A stretch of DNA of 64,000 bases from Bradyrhizobium betae. GTDB taxonomy: Bacteria; Pseudomonadota; Alphaproteobacteria; Rhizobiales; Xanthobacteraceae. Positions 32,830 to 41,602 of the stretch are shown here, piece by piece. The number at the start of each line of letters is the position of its first letter. Positions within the stretch are counted from its first letter, which is position 1. The notes beneath the pieces are model-generated. The model made no database searches. It saw only the letters and a list, made by a program, of their open reading frames with translations, and was not told where the DNA came from. A program made the position numbers and the translations under genes. Location: positions 5,648,501 through 5,712,500 of the forward strand of contig NZ_CP044543.1 of NCBI RefSeq assembly GCF_008932115.1, read 5' to 3'.

Positions 32830-33591
32830 ATGAAGTCCTTTCGTAACATCCGCGTCATTCCGATCGTCCTGGTCGCCGTCGCAGGCCTCGCCACGCTCAA
32901 GGTCGCGGGCCTCGTGATCAATGGTGGCTATGTCTTCGACTACCAGCCGAACAAGCTCAAGAAATCCTGGGCGCAGGAGAATCTGAATTTTCCGGGACGG
33001 GAAGACCCCGACATCACCGGCTCGACCCATGGCGCGCCGAAGGAGGCGCCCAAGCCCGCTGCTCCCGAGACCAAGATGGAGGGCGGCACCGTGGTCAAGA
33101 TCGACGAGACGCAGCCGCAGATCTCTGCCTCGGAGCGCGCGATCCTGGAACGGTTGCAGGCCCGCCGCCAGGAGATCGAGGCCCGCCAGCGCGAGATCGA
33201 CATTCGCGAGAGCCTGCTCAAGTCGGCCGAGAAGCGCATCGAGAACAAGGTCGACGAGATGAAGGCGGTGGAATCCCGCATTTCCGCAGGCCAGGCCGAG
33301 CAGAAGGCCGCCGAAGCCCAGCGCATGAAGGGCCTCGTGACCATGTACGAGGGCATGAAGCCCAAGGACGCCGCACGGGTGTTCGACCGGCTCGAGATGG
33401 GCGTTCTGATCGAGATCGCCTCGGCCATCGCGCCGCGAAAGATGTCGGACATCATGGGCCTGATGTCGCCGGAAGCCGCCGAGCGGCTGACGGTCGAGAT
33501 GGCCCGCCGCGCCAATGGCGGCGGCGATCAATCGGCCTCGGCCGGCGATCTGCCCAAGATCGACGGCAAGCCGACGCAAAAGCCGAATTGA
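32830..33591 (+). CDS. MotE-like protein with coiled coil and MgtE-N-type domain
   Basis: 253 residues. N-terminal membrane helix (VIPIVLVAVAGLATLKVAGL), a linker, a strongly charged coiled coil (ILERLQARRQEIEARQREID onward to about residue 160), then an MgtE_N-like helical domain (YEGMKPKDAARVFDRLEMGV, IASAIAPRKMSDIMGLMS). This is the layout of MotE, the periplasmic chaperone of the motor protein MotC in Sinorhizobium. It lies directly ahead of a very large secreted protein that could be its client. Confidence 0.7.
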   Translation: MKSFRNIRVIPIVLVAVAGLATLKVAGLVINGGYVFDYQPNKLKKSWAQENLNFPGREDPDITGSTHGAPKEAPKPAAPETKMEGGTVVKIDETQPQISASERAILERLQARRQEIEARQREIDIRESLLKSAEKRIENKVDEMKAVESRISAGQAEQKAAEAQRMKGLVTMYEGMKPKDAARVFDRLEMGVLIEIASAIAPRKMSDIMGLMSPEAAERLTVEMARRANGGGDQSASAGDLPKIDGKPTQKPN

Positions 33592-33601
33592 GGGCTCATA
33601 C

Positions 33602-33616
33602 TTAAGAAGCCCTTAA
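33602..33616 (+). promoter_or_regulatory. CtrA-type box before the 1246-residue secreted protein
   Basis: TTAA-N7-TTAA, followed by T rather than C, 78 bases before ATG 33694 and ten after the motE-like stop. The large gene could thus be transcribed on its own. Confidence 0.55.
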
Positions 33617-33693
33617 TTGGCAAAACCTACAATCGGCGGCACGGGCCGGCGCCAGTGCCGGCATGGACCGTCGAACCGGAAGAAATGCCGCCA

Positions 33694-36600
33694 ATGGCGC
33701 AGAAGGCTGCCGCTGGATTTGTGTCGCGAGCCCGCGCCTTGGCGCGGGTGCCGTCGCGCCATGTCCGCAAGGCCGCCATGCTGGCTGCCTGCCTGCTGAT
33801 CGGCATCAGTGCGCCCGCCAGGGCGGCCGACCCGATCCGGGGAGAGGCGAGCTTCTCGGCCGCCGGCGGCTTCGCCCGGCTGGTCATCAAGCTCGGCGAG
33901 GACGTTCCCTCCGAGGTCACGACCGCCGGCTCCATTCTCATCATCCGCTTTGACCGGCCGGTCGACGTTCCCGTCGACCGCGTTCCGGAAGGCGCGCCCG
34001 ATTACGTCAATTCCGCCCGGCGCGATCCCGATGGCGGCGCGATCCGGCTGTCGCTGGCGCGGCGCGTTACCGTCAACACCATGAACGCCGGCGAGCGCAC
34101 CTTCATCGACCTGTTGCCGGACGGCTGGAAGGGGCCGCCGCCGAGCCTGCCCATGGACGTGGTCAAGGAACTCGCCGAGCGCGCGCGCGTGGCCGAACGC
34201 GCCTTGCGTGCCCAGCGCGCCTCGGCCGAGAGCAAGAAGCGTCCGCCGATCCGCGTCCGCGCCTCGGTGCAGCCGACCTTCGTCCGTTTCGTGTTCGAGA
34301 TGCCCGACGGCGTCGGCGTGTCCTCCGTGCTCAACGAGCAGAAGCTCACGCTGGCCTTCAACGCCAACCTCAATTTCGATCTGGCGGACGCGGTCGTTGC
34401 CGCGCCCCCGAACGTCGCCTCGATCAAGCAGAAGGGCGACGTCGATCAGACCAGCGTCGAGATCGCCCTGATCGGCGATTCCGACGTGCACTCCTTCCGC
34501 GACGAGAAGAACTACGTCGTCGACATCTCCTTCCAGCCGGACAAGGGCAAGACGGCCGCAACCGCTGAATCCGTGCTCGCGCAGGCGAAGCCTGCTGCCC
34601 AAGGTCATGCACCCGCACCGGCGCCGGAAAAACCGGCGGCCGAGAAGCCGAAGGACGCCCAGCGCGAGATCGCGCCGCCGACCTCGGAGACGATCGCCCG
34701 CGAAGCCAAAATCGAGGTGAAGCCCGAGGCGAAGGTGGAAGCACCCGCCGCGGTGCCGCCCGGCGAAGCACCCAAGGAAGTGCTCAAGGAAGCACCCAAG
34801 CCGGCGCCGGCTCCCGTGGTCGAGGCGCCGCCCGCCGCGGAAGCGCCCAAGGAAACCGTCAAGGAAGCTGTCAAGGAAGTCGCCAAGGAAGCCGTCAAGG
34901 AAGCCCCGAAGCCGGTCGCGCCGGCAACGGAAGCCGCGGTTGCGCCCGTCAAGCCCGCGGTTGCCGAGGCGCCGGCCGCGCCGCAGCCGCCCATTGCCAG
35001 CGTCGATGCACGCCGCGACAGCGACGGCTTGCGCGTCACGTTCCCGCTTCAGGTTGCAACGCCCGCGGCGGCGTTCCGCCGCGGCGACACGGTGTGGCTG
35101 GTGTTCGACACGCCGAAGCCGATCGACGTCGAGGCGATCCGCACCAGGGGCGGTGCGATGATCGGCGAAGTCAGCCGCATGCCGCTCGACAAGGGGCAGG
35201 CGGTGCGCATCCGTCTCACCCGGCCGCTGGTCTATTCGCTGACGAGCGAGGAGGTCGGCAAGGAGACCAACTGGCTGCTGACGCTCGCCGACAAGATCCA
35301 GGCGACGCCGTTGCCGCTGATGATGTCGCGCAACATCACCGATCCCGCGCTCGCCACCATCGCGATCCCCTTCGCCAATCCGGGCGTGTTGCACAAACTG
35401 ACCGATCCCGACGCTGGCGACATGCTCTATGTCGTCACCGCGCAGCGGCCGGTCCGCGGCTTCATCAAGCGGCAGGACCTCGTCGATCTCTCGCTGCTGG
35501 AATCCGCGCACGGCATTGCGATCCGGCCGAACTCCGACGAGGTCGGTGTGGAGGTCGGTTCCGACAAGGTCATTCTCGGCAAGAAGGGCGGACTGACGCT
35601 GTCGCCGGTCGATATTTCCGCCGACCGCGCGCCGACCGCGGTGCGGCCGATCTTCAGCCCGGAAGGCTGGCGCAAGGGCCAGTCCGAAGACTTCGTGGCG
35701 CGGCAGGGCGAGCTGATCATGGCGGCTGCCGCCGCCGAGCCGGCGCAGCGCTCGCTGCCGCGGCTCGACCTCGCGCAGTTCTACATGTCGCGCGCCATGT
35801 ATCACGAAGCCAAGGCCGTGACCGACCTGATGCTGAGCGATCCGCTCAACAAGGAGGAGAGCAGCGCGCTGATCATGCATGCGATCGCAAGCATCCTGAT
35901 CGGGCGGCCGGCGCAGGGTCTGAAGGACCTCGCCAATCCCGTGATCGGCAACAGCCATGATTCCCAGCTCTGGAAGGCGCTCGCCTATGCGCGCCAGGGC
36001 AAATGGGCCGATGCGCGCGAGAAGTTCAAGAACGTCGAATTCGCCATCGCCTCGCTGCCGCTCGACATCCAGCGCATCGTGACGATGGACGCGATGCGCG
36101 CCTCGCTCGAGGTCAAGGACTATGCCGGCGCCTCCAAGCGCCGCAGCGAGATCGAGGTGGTCGGCGTCCCGACCGAGGCAGCGCCCGGCTTCGCCGTGCT
36201 GCGCGGCCGGCTCGCCGAGGCGCTCGGTCACGACAAGGACGCCCTCGACGACTACAAGTTCGCGGTCGCCTCGAACGACCGGCCGGCGGCGGCGGAGGCC
36301 AAGCAGCTCGAGGTGGCGCTGCGGCAGAAGCGCGACGAGATCAGCAAGGAAGACGCGCTGCGCGAGCTCGAGACGCTGTCGATGACCTGGCGCGGCGACT
36401 CGATCGAGGTCAAGACGCTCCAGTTGCTGTCCCAGATGTACGCGGAGAACGGGCGCTATCGCGACGCGCTCACGGCGGCGCGCACCGCGACGAGGCTCCA
36501 GCCGAACGCCGAGGCCTCGCGTCAGGCGCAGGACCTTGCCTCCGACCTGTTCACGCAGATCTTCCTGGGCTCCAAGGGCGACGATCTGCCGGCGGTCGAG

Positions 36601-37434
36601 GCGCTCGGGATGTTCTACGAGTTTCGCGAGTTGACGCCGATCGGCCGTCGCGGCGACGAACTGATCCGCCGTCTCTCCGACCGCCTCGCCTCGATCGACC
36701 TGCTCGACCAGGCGGCCGAGCTTCTGCAATATCAGGTCGACCACCGTCTCGAAGGCGCCGCCCGCGCCCAGGTCGCCGCACGCCTGTCGATGATCTATCT
36801 CGCCAACCGCAGGCCGGACAAGGCGATCGCGGCGCTGCGCGCGAGCCGCATCAGCGATCTCTCCGGCGAGCTGCGCCAGCAGCGCCTGCTGCTGGAGGCC
36901 CGGGCGCAGAGCGACGTCGGCCGTCACGACCTCGCGCTCGACATCGTCTCCAACGTATCCGGGCGCGAGGTGCTTCGCCTGCGCTCCGACATCTTCTGGG
37001 CGGCGCGGCGCTGGCGCGAATCCGCCGAGCAGATCGAGCTCTATTACGGCGAGCGCTTCCGCGACTTCAAGCCGCTCAACGCGGTGGAGAAGAGCGACAT
37101 CATCCGCGCCGCCGTCGGCTATGCGCTCGCGGACGATTCGATCGGCCTGTCGCGCTTCCGCGAGAAGTACGCGCCGCTGATGAGCGAGAGCGCCGACCGT
37201 CTCGCCTTCGACATCGCCAGCAAGCCGGCCGCTTCCTCGAGCGCCGAATTCGCCGAGATCGCCAAGCTCGCCGCCAGCGTCGACACGCTCGACGGCTTCC
37301 TGCGCGAGATGAAGCAGCGCTTCCCCGACGCCACCGCCCGCGCACCGGGCTCGCCGCAGGCCAAGGAAGAGGCCGACCACACCGGCTCGCTGCCCACGAT
37401 CCCCGTCGTGCGGCAGATCAAGATGACGCGTTAG
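33694..37434 (+). CDS. Very large secreted TPR-type protein of the flagellar locus
   Basis: 1246 residues from ATG 33694, which has GGAAGA ten bases upstream (an ATG at 33685 is close behind). After a basic start comes a signal peptide (AAMLAACLLIGISAPARAAD). Residues about 10-290 form a beta-rich N-domain. Residues about 300-435 are a Pro/Ala/Glu/Lys-rich stretch with PKEAVKE-type repeats. From about 680 on there are helix pairs of the tetratricopeptide kind (SRAMYHEAKAVTDLMLSDPL, YRDALTAARTATRLQPNAEA). It resembles periplasmic scaffold proteins. Adjacent to a MotE-like gene and behind a CtrA box, it may be a motor-associated periplasmic scaffold analogous to MotC; this is inference. Confidence 0.7.
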   Translation: MAQKAAAGFVSRARALARVPSRHVRKAAMLAACLLIGISAPARAADPIRGEASFSAAGGFARLVIKLGEDVPSEVTTAGSILIIRFDRPVDVPVDRVPEGAPDYVNSARRDPDGGAIRLSLARRVTVNTMNAGERTFIDLLPDGWKGPPPSLPMDVVKELAERARVAERALRAQRASAESKKRPPIRVRASVQPTFVRFVFEMPDGVGVSSVLNEQKLTLAFNANLNFDLADAVVAAPPNVASIKQKGDVDQTSVEIALIGDSDVHSFRDEKNYVVDISFQPDKGKTAATAESVLAQAKPAAQGHAPAPAPEKPAAEKPKDAQREIAPPTSETIAREAKIEVKPEAKVEAPAAVPPGEAPKEVLKEAPKPAPAPVVEAPPAAEAPKETVKEAVKEVAKEAVKEAPKPVAPATEAAVAPVKPAVAEAPAAPQPPIASVDARRDSDGLRVTFPLQVATPAAAFRRGDTVWLVFDTPKPIDVEAIRTRGGAMIGEVSRMPLDKGQAVRIRLTRPLVYSLTSEEVGKETNWLLTLADKIQATPLPLMMSRNITDPALATIAIPFANPGVLHKLTDPDAGDMLYVVTAQRPVRGFIKRQDLVDLSLLESAHGIAIRPNSDEVGVEVGSDKVILGKKGGLTLSPVDISADRAPTAVRPIFSPEGWRKGQSEDFVARQGELIMAAAAAEPAQRSLPRLDLAQFYMSRAMYHEAKAVTDLMLSDPLNKEESSALIMHAIASILIGRPAQGLKDLANPVIGNSHDSQLWKALAYARQGKWADAREKFKNVEFAIASLPLDIQRIVTMDAMRASLEVKDYAGASKRRSEIEVVGVPTEAAPGFAVLRGRLAEALGHDKDALDDYKFAVASNDRPAAAEAKQLEVALRQKRDEISKEDALRELETLSMTWRGDSIEVKTLQLLSQMYAENGRYRDALTAARTATRLQPNAEASRQAQDLASDLFTQIFLGSKGDDLPAVEALGMFYEFRELTPIGRRGDELIRRLSDRLASIDLLDQAAELLQYQVDHRLEGAARAQVAARLSMIYLANRRPDKAIAALRASRISDLSGELRQQRLLLEARAQSDVGRHDLALDIVSNVSGREVLRLRSDIFWAARRWRESAEQIELYYGERFRDFKPLNAVEKSDIIRAAVGYALADDSIGLSRFREKYAPLMSESADRLAFDIASKPAASSSAEFAEIAKLAASVDTLDGFLREMKQRFPDATARAPGSPQAKEEADHTGSLPTIPVVRQIKMTR

Positions 37435-37515
37435 GAACCCTGCTACCTCTGGACCTCTCGACAGGTGCCGCGCCAGGCGGCAACCTGTGCCCCTTCATGC
37501 CGGGAGAGCGTTGTT

Positions 37516-37752
37516 ATGAGCAAGCCTGCCAAGACCGAAGCCGAACTCGTCGCCATGGCGCGGGCTGAATTGAAGGTCCATGCCGATGGCCCGGATGGTC
37601 TCGCCATCTCGATCGTCCGCGACGGTGACAGCTGGGAATTCCGTGCCGATGCGGACCAGGCGACGCGGGACAAGCCGGGCTTTCCCGAAAGTGTCGCCAT
37701 GCTGGTGCAGATCGGGGATCACCTCAGCAGGCAGTATGACGTGAAGGGGTAG
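37516..37752 (+). CDS. Small conserved-looking protein, function unknown
   Basis: 78 residues from ATG 37516 with GGGAGAG upstream. MSKPAKTEAELVAMARAELK, then a beta-type segment GLAISIVRDGDSWEFRADAD and a C-terminal helix. No signal peptide. It lies 81 bases after the large secreted protein and just before a palindromic repeat. No function recognised. Confidence 0.65.
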   Translation: MSKPAKTEAELVAMARAELKVHADGPDGLAISIVRDGDSWEFRADADQATRDKPGFPESVAMLVQIGDHLSRQYDVKG

Positions 37753-37798
37753 GGGGCAAGTCTGCCCTACGTAACGCGATTCGTGTCACACGTTCGGT

Positions 37799-37904
37799 GT
37801 CGTCGCCCGGCTCGACCGGGCGACCCAGTACTCCGAGACGGAAGTGATCGATCGATGGGCCGCAGCGTACTGGATGCCCCGGTCAAGCCGGGGCATGACA
37901 GCGG
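37799..37904. repeat. Intergenic palindromic repeat, family A, copy 2
   Basis: Same two hairpin halves as at 22038-22144 (GTCGTCGCCCGG half and GCCCCGGTCAAGCCGGGGC half) with a different middle. It lies between two convergent genes and may act as a transcription stop. Confidence 0.8.
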
Positions 37905-37916
37905 AAGTTGCGGTTA

Positions 37917-38672
37917 CTATCCCCCGTAACTCTGCACCAGGCTCCCCGCCACCAGCGACCAGCCGTCGACCAGCACGAAGAAGATCAGCTTGAACGGCAG
38001 CGAGATCGTCGCCGGCGGCAGCATCATCATGCCCATCGACATCAGCACGGAGGCGACGACGAGGTCGATGATCAGGAAGGGCAGGAACAGCAGGAAGCCG
38101 ATCTCGAAGGCGCGCTTCAGCTCCGAGATCATGAAGGCGGGGACGAGGATGCGCAGCGCGAGGTCGTCGGGAGTGGCCGGCGGCGGCTCGCGGGACAGGT
38201 CCAGGAACAGCTTGAGGTCCTTCTCGCGCACGTTCTTCTGCATGAAGCCGCGCAAGGGGACGGAGGCGCGCTGGAGTGCGTCCTCGACGCTGATCTGGTT
38301 GGCGACGAGCGGACGGATGCCCTCGTCGTAGGATTTCTGCAGGACGGGTCCCATCACGAAGAAGGTGAGGAACATCGCGAGCGCGATGATCACCGAGTTC
38401 GGCGGCGCTGTCGCCGTGCCCATCGCGGTGCGCAGCAGCGACAGCACGACCACGATGCGCGTGAACGACGTCATCATGATCAGGATCGACGGCGCGATCG
38501 ACAGCACCGTGAGCAGGGCGATGAGCTGAATCGCGCGCTCGGTGACGCCGCCGCCCCCCTGACCGCCCAGATTGATGCTGATGTCCTGCGCATGCGCAGG
38601 GCTCGCGAGCGAAGCCGCGCCGATCAGGACAGAAAGAAGAAAAACTCTACGCGGGAGGGCCGACAGCCTCAC
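37917..38672 (-). CDS. fliP: Flagellar export gate protein FliP
   Basis: 251 residues. Signal peptide (PRRVFLLSVLIGAASLASPA), then four membrane segments with the family signatures MMTSFTRIVVVLSLLRTAMG and LPFLIIDLVVASVLMSMGMM. FliP is the core of the export gate with FliQ and FliR. The start is GTG at 38672, inside the end of fliO (GTGA overlap). Confidence 0.96.
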   Translation of the reverse strand: MRLSALPRRVFLLSVLIGAASLASPAHAQDISINLGGQGGGGVTERAIQLIALLTVLSIAPSILIMMTSFTRIVVVLSLLRTAMGTATAPPNSVIIALAMFLTFFVMGPVLQKSYDEGIRPLVANQISVEDALQRASVPLRGFMQKNVREKDLKLFLDLSREPPPATPDDLALRILVPAFMISELKRAFEIGFLLFLPFLIIDLVVASVLMSMGMMMLPPATISLPFKLIFFVLVDGWSLVAGSLVQSYGG

Positions 38673-39649
38673 GAAGACGGCTTCGGACGGCCGAGCAGCG
38701 AGGCCATCTCGTCTTCGAGATTTTCAAAGCTGGTCTTCTCCACGGCCGGCTTTGCGGGCGGGGCCGGTGGCGTCGGCGGCTCACTACGCGCCACGCGCGG
38801 CGGCGGGGCGGGCGGCTCGGGTGCAACCGGCGGCGCGACCGTCTCACCGGCGGGACGGCGCAGCGCGGCTTCGAGCCGCTGCGCCATCTCGGCGAGATTC
38901 TGCTCGGCGCTCGATGGCGCCGCGGGGGCGAGAGCCGGCGGCGCTGGAACGGACGGAGCCTGCGGCACGGGCGGAGGTGGCGGAGGTGCGGGCGCGCGCT
39001 CGGCGCGGACCGGCGGCACCTTCACAGGCTCGCTCTGGCGCGGCGGACGCGGCATCAGCGGCGGTTCGTTGCGGGCGATGCGGGGCGGTAGGGGTTCGGG
39101 ACGCAGCTCGCGCTCAGGGCGCGGTGCGATCGGCTCGGGCGTAAAGCCGCCCAGTGGCGGCTCGCCGCGGCGCTCGGCCAAAGCGGGCGCGGGCCGGCGC
39201 ACCTCGTCGGCGAAGGAGGGACGTGCGGGCCGCGGCGGCGGCTCGGGCATCTGCGGCTCGGGATGATCGAGCAGCTCAGGCCGCGGCGCTTCGTCGGCCC
39301 AGCCGCCGGTGTCGGGCATCGGCGCGAGACGCGGCGGCTCGGCGGCGTTGGGACGCTGCGGAAGCTGGTCGCGGCCGGGCGCGCCGCGCACGATATTCGG
39401 CTCGACGACGATGTCGGTGGGGCCGCCGATCATCAAGAGATGTTCGACATTGTCACGCCGGACCAGCACCAGGCGGCGCCGGCCGTCGACCGCGGCGGCA
39501 TCGATCACGGCGAGCCGGGGCATCCTGCCGCGCTGGGTGTTGGCGCCGAGCCGGCTGGAGGCGAATCGGCGAACCAGCCATGCAGCGACGCCGATCAACG
39601 CCAGAACGACGATGAACGCGACGATGAAGGTGATAGGGCTGCCTTGCAT
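38669..39649 (-). CDS. fliO: Flagellar export assembly protein FliO, extended form
   Basis: 326 residues from ATG 39649 (preceded by GGGGACAAG; the reading frame begins with a TTG five codons earlier). One N-terminal membrane helix (ITFIVAFIVVLALIGVAAWL), then the FliO core (AVIDAAAVDGRRRLVLVRRD, LLMIGGPTDIVVE). After that comes a Pro/Arg/Glu-rich tail of about 210 residues, far longer than enterobacterial FliO. FliO helps build the FliP ring. Confidence 0.88.
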   Translation of the reverse strand: MQGSPITFIVAFIVVLALIGVAAWLVRRFASSRLGANTQRGRMPRLAVIDAAAVDGRRRLVLVRRDNVEHLLMIGGPTDIVVEPNIVRGAPGRDQLPQRPNAAEPPRLAPMPDTGGWADEAPRPELLDHPEPQMPEPPPRPARPSFADEVRRPAPALAERRGEPPLGGFTPEPIAPRPERELRPEPLPPRIARNEPPLMPRPPRQSEPVKVPPVRAERAPAPPPPPPVPQAPSVPAPPALAPAAPSSAEQNLAEMAQRLEAALRRPAGETVAPPVAPEPPAPPPRVARSEPPTPPAPPAKPAVEKTSFENLEDEMASLLGRPKPSS

Positions 39650-40000
39650 ACTTGTCCCCGACAAATGGCGCTTTTCTCGTGCCCAAGGTCAGATGCGCCG
39701 ACCACAGGCGTGCGATGCCCCAAACTGCGATTTCTTAACGTCCCACGGCAAGTTTTGCCGTCCCCAACTCTTAATAACCCATGAATCGCTCGATCCAAAA
39801 CGACTTCTTGGCCTGTGCATGACCGGCCAAGCGATTGGGTTAATGCCGCTTTTCGGGGCGTAGAATCACGGGAGCGCAAACGCGTGTTCCGCGCGATGGC
39901 AAGCGTCGATCGCATCCTTAACCACCTGTTAACCATACACGCGGCAAATTCTGCCTAGCTTCGGACCCCAGATCCGCAAGAGGCGGAAGGAGCCGCAACG
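39650..40000. promoter_or_regulatory. Divergent control region of fliO and flgB
   Basis: 351 bases. It contains a hairpin ACGGCAA-GTT-TTGCCGT at 39745-39761 and the perfect CtrA box at 39918-39933. No sigma-54 site was recognised. Confidence 0.5.
39918..39933 (+). promoter_or_regulatory. Perfect CtrA-type box before the flgB operon
   Basis: TTAA-N7-TTAAC followed by CAT, 67 bases before the flgB ATG. Early basal-body operons are classic CtrA targets in Caulobacter. Confidence 0.75.
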
Positions 40001-40405
40001 ATGTCCATCAACGACCTTCCGGTGCTGTCGGCGCTTCGCACCAAGATGCAGTGGCACCAGGAGCGCCAGCGCGTCCTGTCCGAGAACGTATCCAATTCCG
40101 ATACGCCGCAATTCCGGCCGCGCGACCTGGTCGAGCCGAAGCTCGACAAGGCAGGCGCGGTCACGGGATCGATGGGCCCTCTGGCGCTCACCCGCACCAG
40201 CGGCTCCCACATCAGCCCGTCAGGCGCGGCCTCGGCCTTCGACCAGAACAAGAATGCAGGCTTCGAGACACGTCCCGCGGGCAATGCCGTCAATCTCGAA
40301 GAGGAGATGCTGAAGTCCGCCAGCAACCAGATGGATTATGCGGCGGCGACCTCGCTCTATTCGAAGAGCCTGCATCTGCTCAAGACCGCGATCGGTAAAG
40401 GCTAG
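40001..40405 (+). CDS. flgB: Proximal rod protein FlgB
   Basis: 134 residues: MSINDLPVLSALRTKMQWHQ and the rod signature ENVSNSDTPQFRPRDL, ending in the amphipathic helix YAAATSLYSKSLHLLKTAIG. First gene of flgB-flgC-fliE-fliQ-fliR-flhB, behind a CtrA box. Confidence 0.96.
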   Translation: MSINDLPVLSALRTKMQWHQERQRVLSENVSNSDTPQFRPRDLVEPKLDKAGAVTGSMGPLALTRTSGSHISPSGAASAFDQNKNAGFETRPAGNAVNLEEEMLKSASNQMDYAAATSLYSKSLHLLKTAIGKG

Positions 40406-40422
40406 GGCCGGAGAGGTAGACC

Positions 40423-40848
40423 ATGGCGAATGACAGCAGCGACTTTGCCCGCTCGATGGCGATCGCGACCTCCGGGCTGCGCGCGCAGGCCGGGCGCATG
40501 CGGGTGATCTCGGAAAACATCGCGAACGCGGATTCGACCTCGCAGACCGCAGGCGGCAATCCCTACCGGCGCAAGGTGCCGACCTTTTCCTCCGCGCTCG
40601 ACCGCACGCTCGATGCGCAGGTCGTGACGCTGGGCAAGATCAAGCCCGACCAGTCCAATTTCCGCGTCAAATACGAGCCGAACAATCCGGCGGCGGACGG
40701 CTCCGGCAACGTCAAATATCCCAACGTGAACTCGGTGGTCGAGATGACCGACATGCGCGATGCGCAGCGGTCCTACGAGGCCAACCTCAACATCATCAGT
40801 GCGACGCGCCGGATGATCCAGCGCACTCTCGACATCCTCAAGAGCTGA
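40423..40848 (+). CDS. flgC: Proximal rod protein FlgC
   Basis: 141 residues with SENIANADSTSQTAGGNPYR, the rod signature followed by the FlgC-specific NPYRRK, and the C-terminal RSYEANLNIISATRRMIQRT. 17 bases after flgB. Confidence 0.97.
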   Translation: MANDSSDFARSMAIATSGLRAQAGRMRVISENIANADSTSQTAGGNPYRRKVPTFSSALDRTLDAQVVTLGKIKPDQSNFRVKYEPNNPAADGSGNVKYPNVNSVVEMTDMRDAQRSYEANLNIISATRRMIQRTLDILKS

Positions 40849-40864
40849 ACAGGACAATTGAGCC

Positions 40865-41179
40865 ATGGCATCACCGACAGTCGCCGCCAATGCTTATGCC
40901 AACCTCGCCCGCGTGCTGGAAAACAGCGGCGCCGGTGCCGGCAAGGGCAGCGAAGCGAGCGGGCAATCCTTTGCGTCGCTGCTGAAAGACGCCGTCGGCA
41001 GCGTCATGGAGTCCGGCAAAAAGTCCGACGCACAGACGGTGGCGATGGCCGCCGGCAAGGCCAACGTGATGGACGTGGTGACGGCGGTCGCCGACACCGA
41101 CGTCGCGGTGTCCACGCTGGTCTCGGTCCGCGACCGCGTGATCGCGGCCTATGAAGACATCATGAAGATGCCGATCTGA
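40865..41179 (+). CDS. fliE: Rod-MS ring junction protein FliE
   Basis: 104 residues with the FliE C-terminal region DVAVSTLVSVRDRVIAAYED followed by IMKMPI. FliE links the rod to the MS ring and export gate. 16 bases after flgC. A palindromic repeat follows before fliQ. Confidence 0.94.
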   Translation: MASPTVAANAYANLARVLENSGAGAGKGSEASGQSFASLLKDAVGSVMESGKKSDAQTVAMAAGKANVMDVVTAVADTDVAVSTLVSVRDRVIAAYEDIMKMPI

Positions 41180-41190
41180 TTTGGGGCGCT

Positions 41191-41292
41191 GTCATTCCGG
41201 GGCGCGCGCAGCGCGAACCCGGAATCCATGGTGCGACCAACCCCGCGGCTCGATGGATTCCGGGGCTCGCGCTGCGCGAGCCCCGGAATGAC
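41191..41292. repeat. Intergenic palindromic repeat, family C, copy 1
   Basis: GTCATTCCGGGGCGCGCG ... GCGCGAGCCCCGGAATGAC, nearly filling the fliE-fliQ gap inside the operon. A second copy lies at 56327-56450. Confidence 0.85.
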
Positions 41293-41321
41293 GACCAACA
41301 ATTCACAGTGAGAAAAAGAAA

Positions 41322-41585
41322 ATGACCGGACCCGAAACCCTCGACGTCGCGCGTGATGCGATCTGGACCATCGTGATCGTGTCGTCGCCGCTGATGGTGG
41401 TCGGCCTCGTGGTCGGCGTCATCGTGTCGCTGTTCCAGGCGCTGACGCAGATCCAGGAGCAGACGCTGATCTACGTGCCGAAGATCCTGGCCATCTTCGC
41501 CACGATGCTGCTGGCGCTGCCGTTCATGGCCGACGCACTTCATTCCCACATGCTGCGGATCTCGTCGCGAATCATCGGCGGCTGA
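41322..41585 (+). CDS. fliQ: Flagellar export gate protein FliQ
   Basis: 87 residues with two membrane helices (WTIVIVSSPLMVVGLVVGVI; KILAIFATMLLALPFMADAL) and the family centre LFQALTQIQEQTLIYVPK. Component of the export gate with FliP and FliR. Confidence 0.96.
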   Translation: MTGPETLDVARDAIWTIVIVSSPLMVVGLVVGVIVSLFQALTQIQEQTLIYVPKILAIFATMLLALPFMADALHSHMLRISSRIIGG

Positions 41586-41602
41586 GGCACAATGCGCCGG
41601 TC

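Noticed and set aside
33613..37380. A 1255-residue minus-strand open frame
   Set aside because: It is the complement of the secreted repeat protein. That one has a signal peptide, a ribosome site and domain structure, and this one has none.
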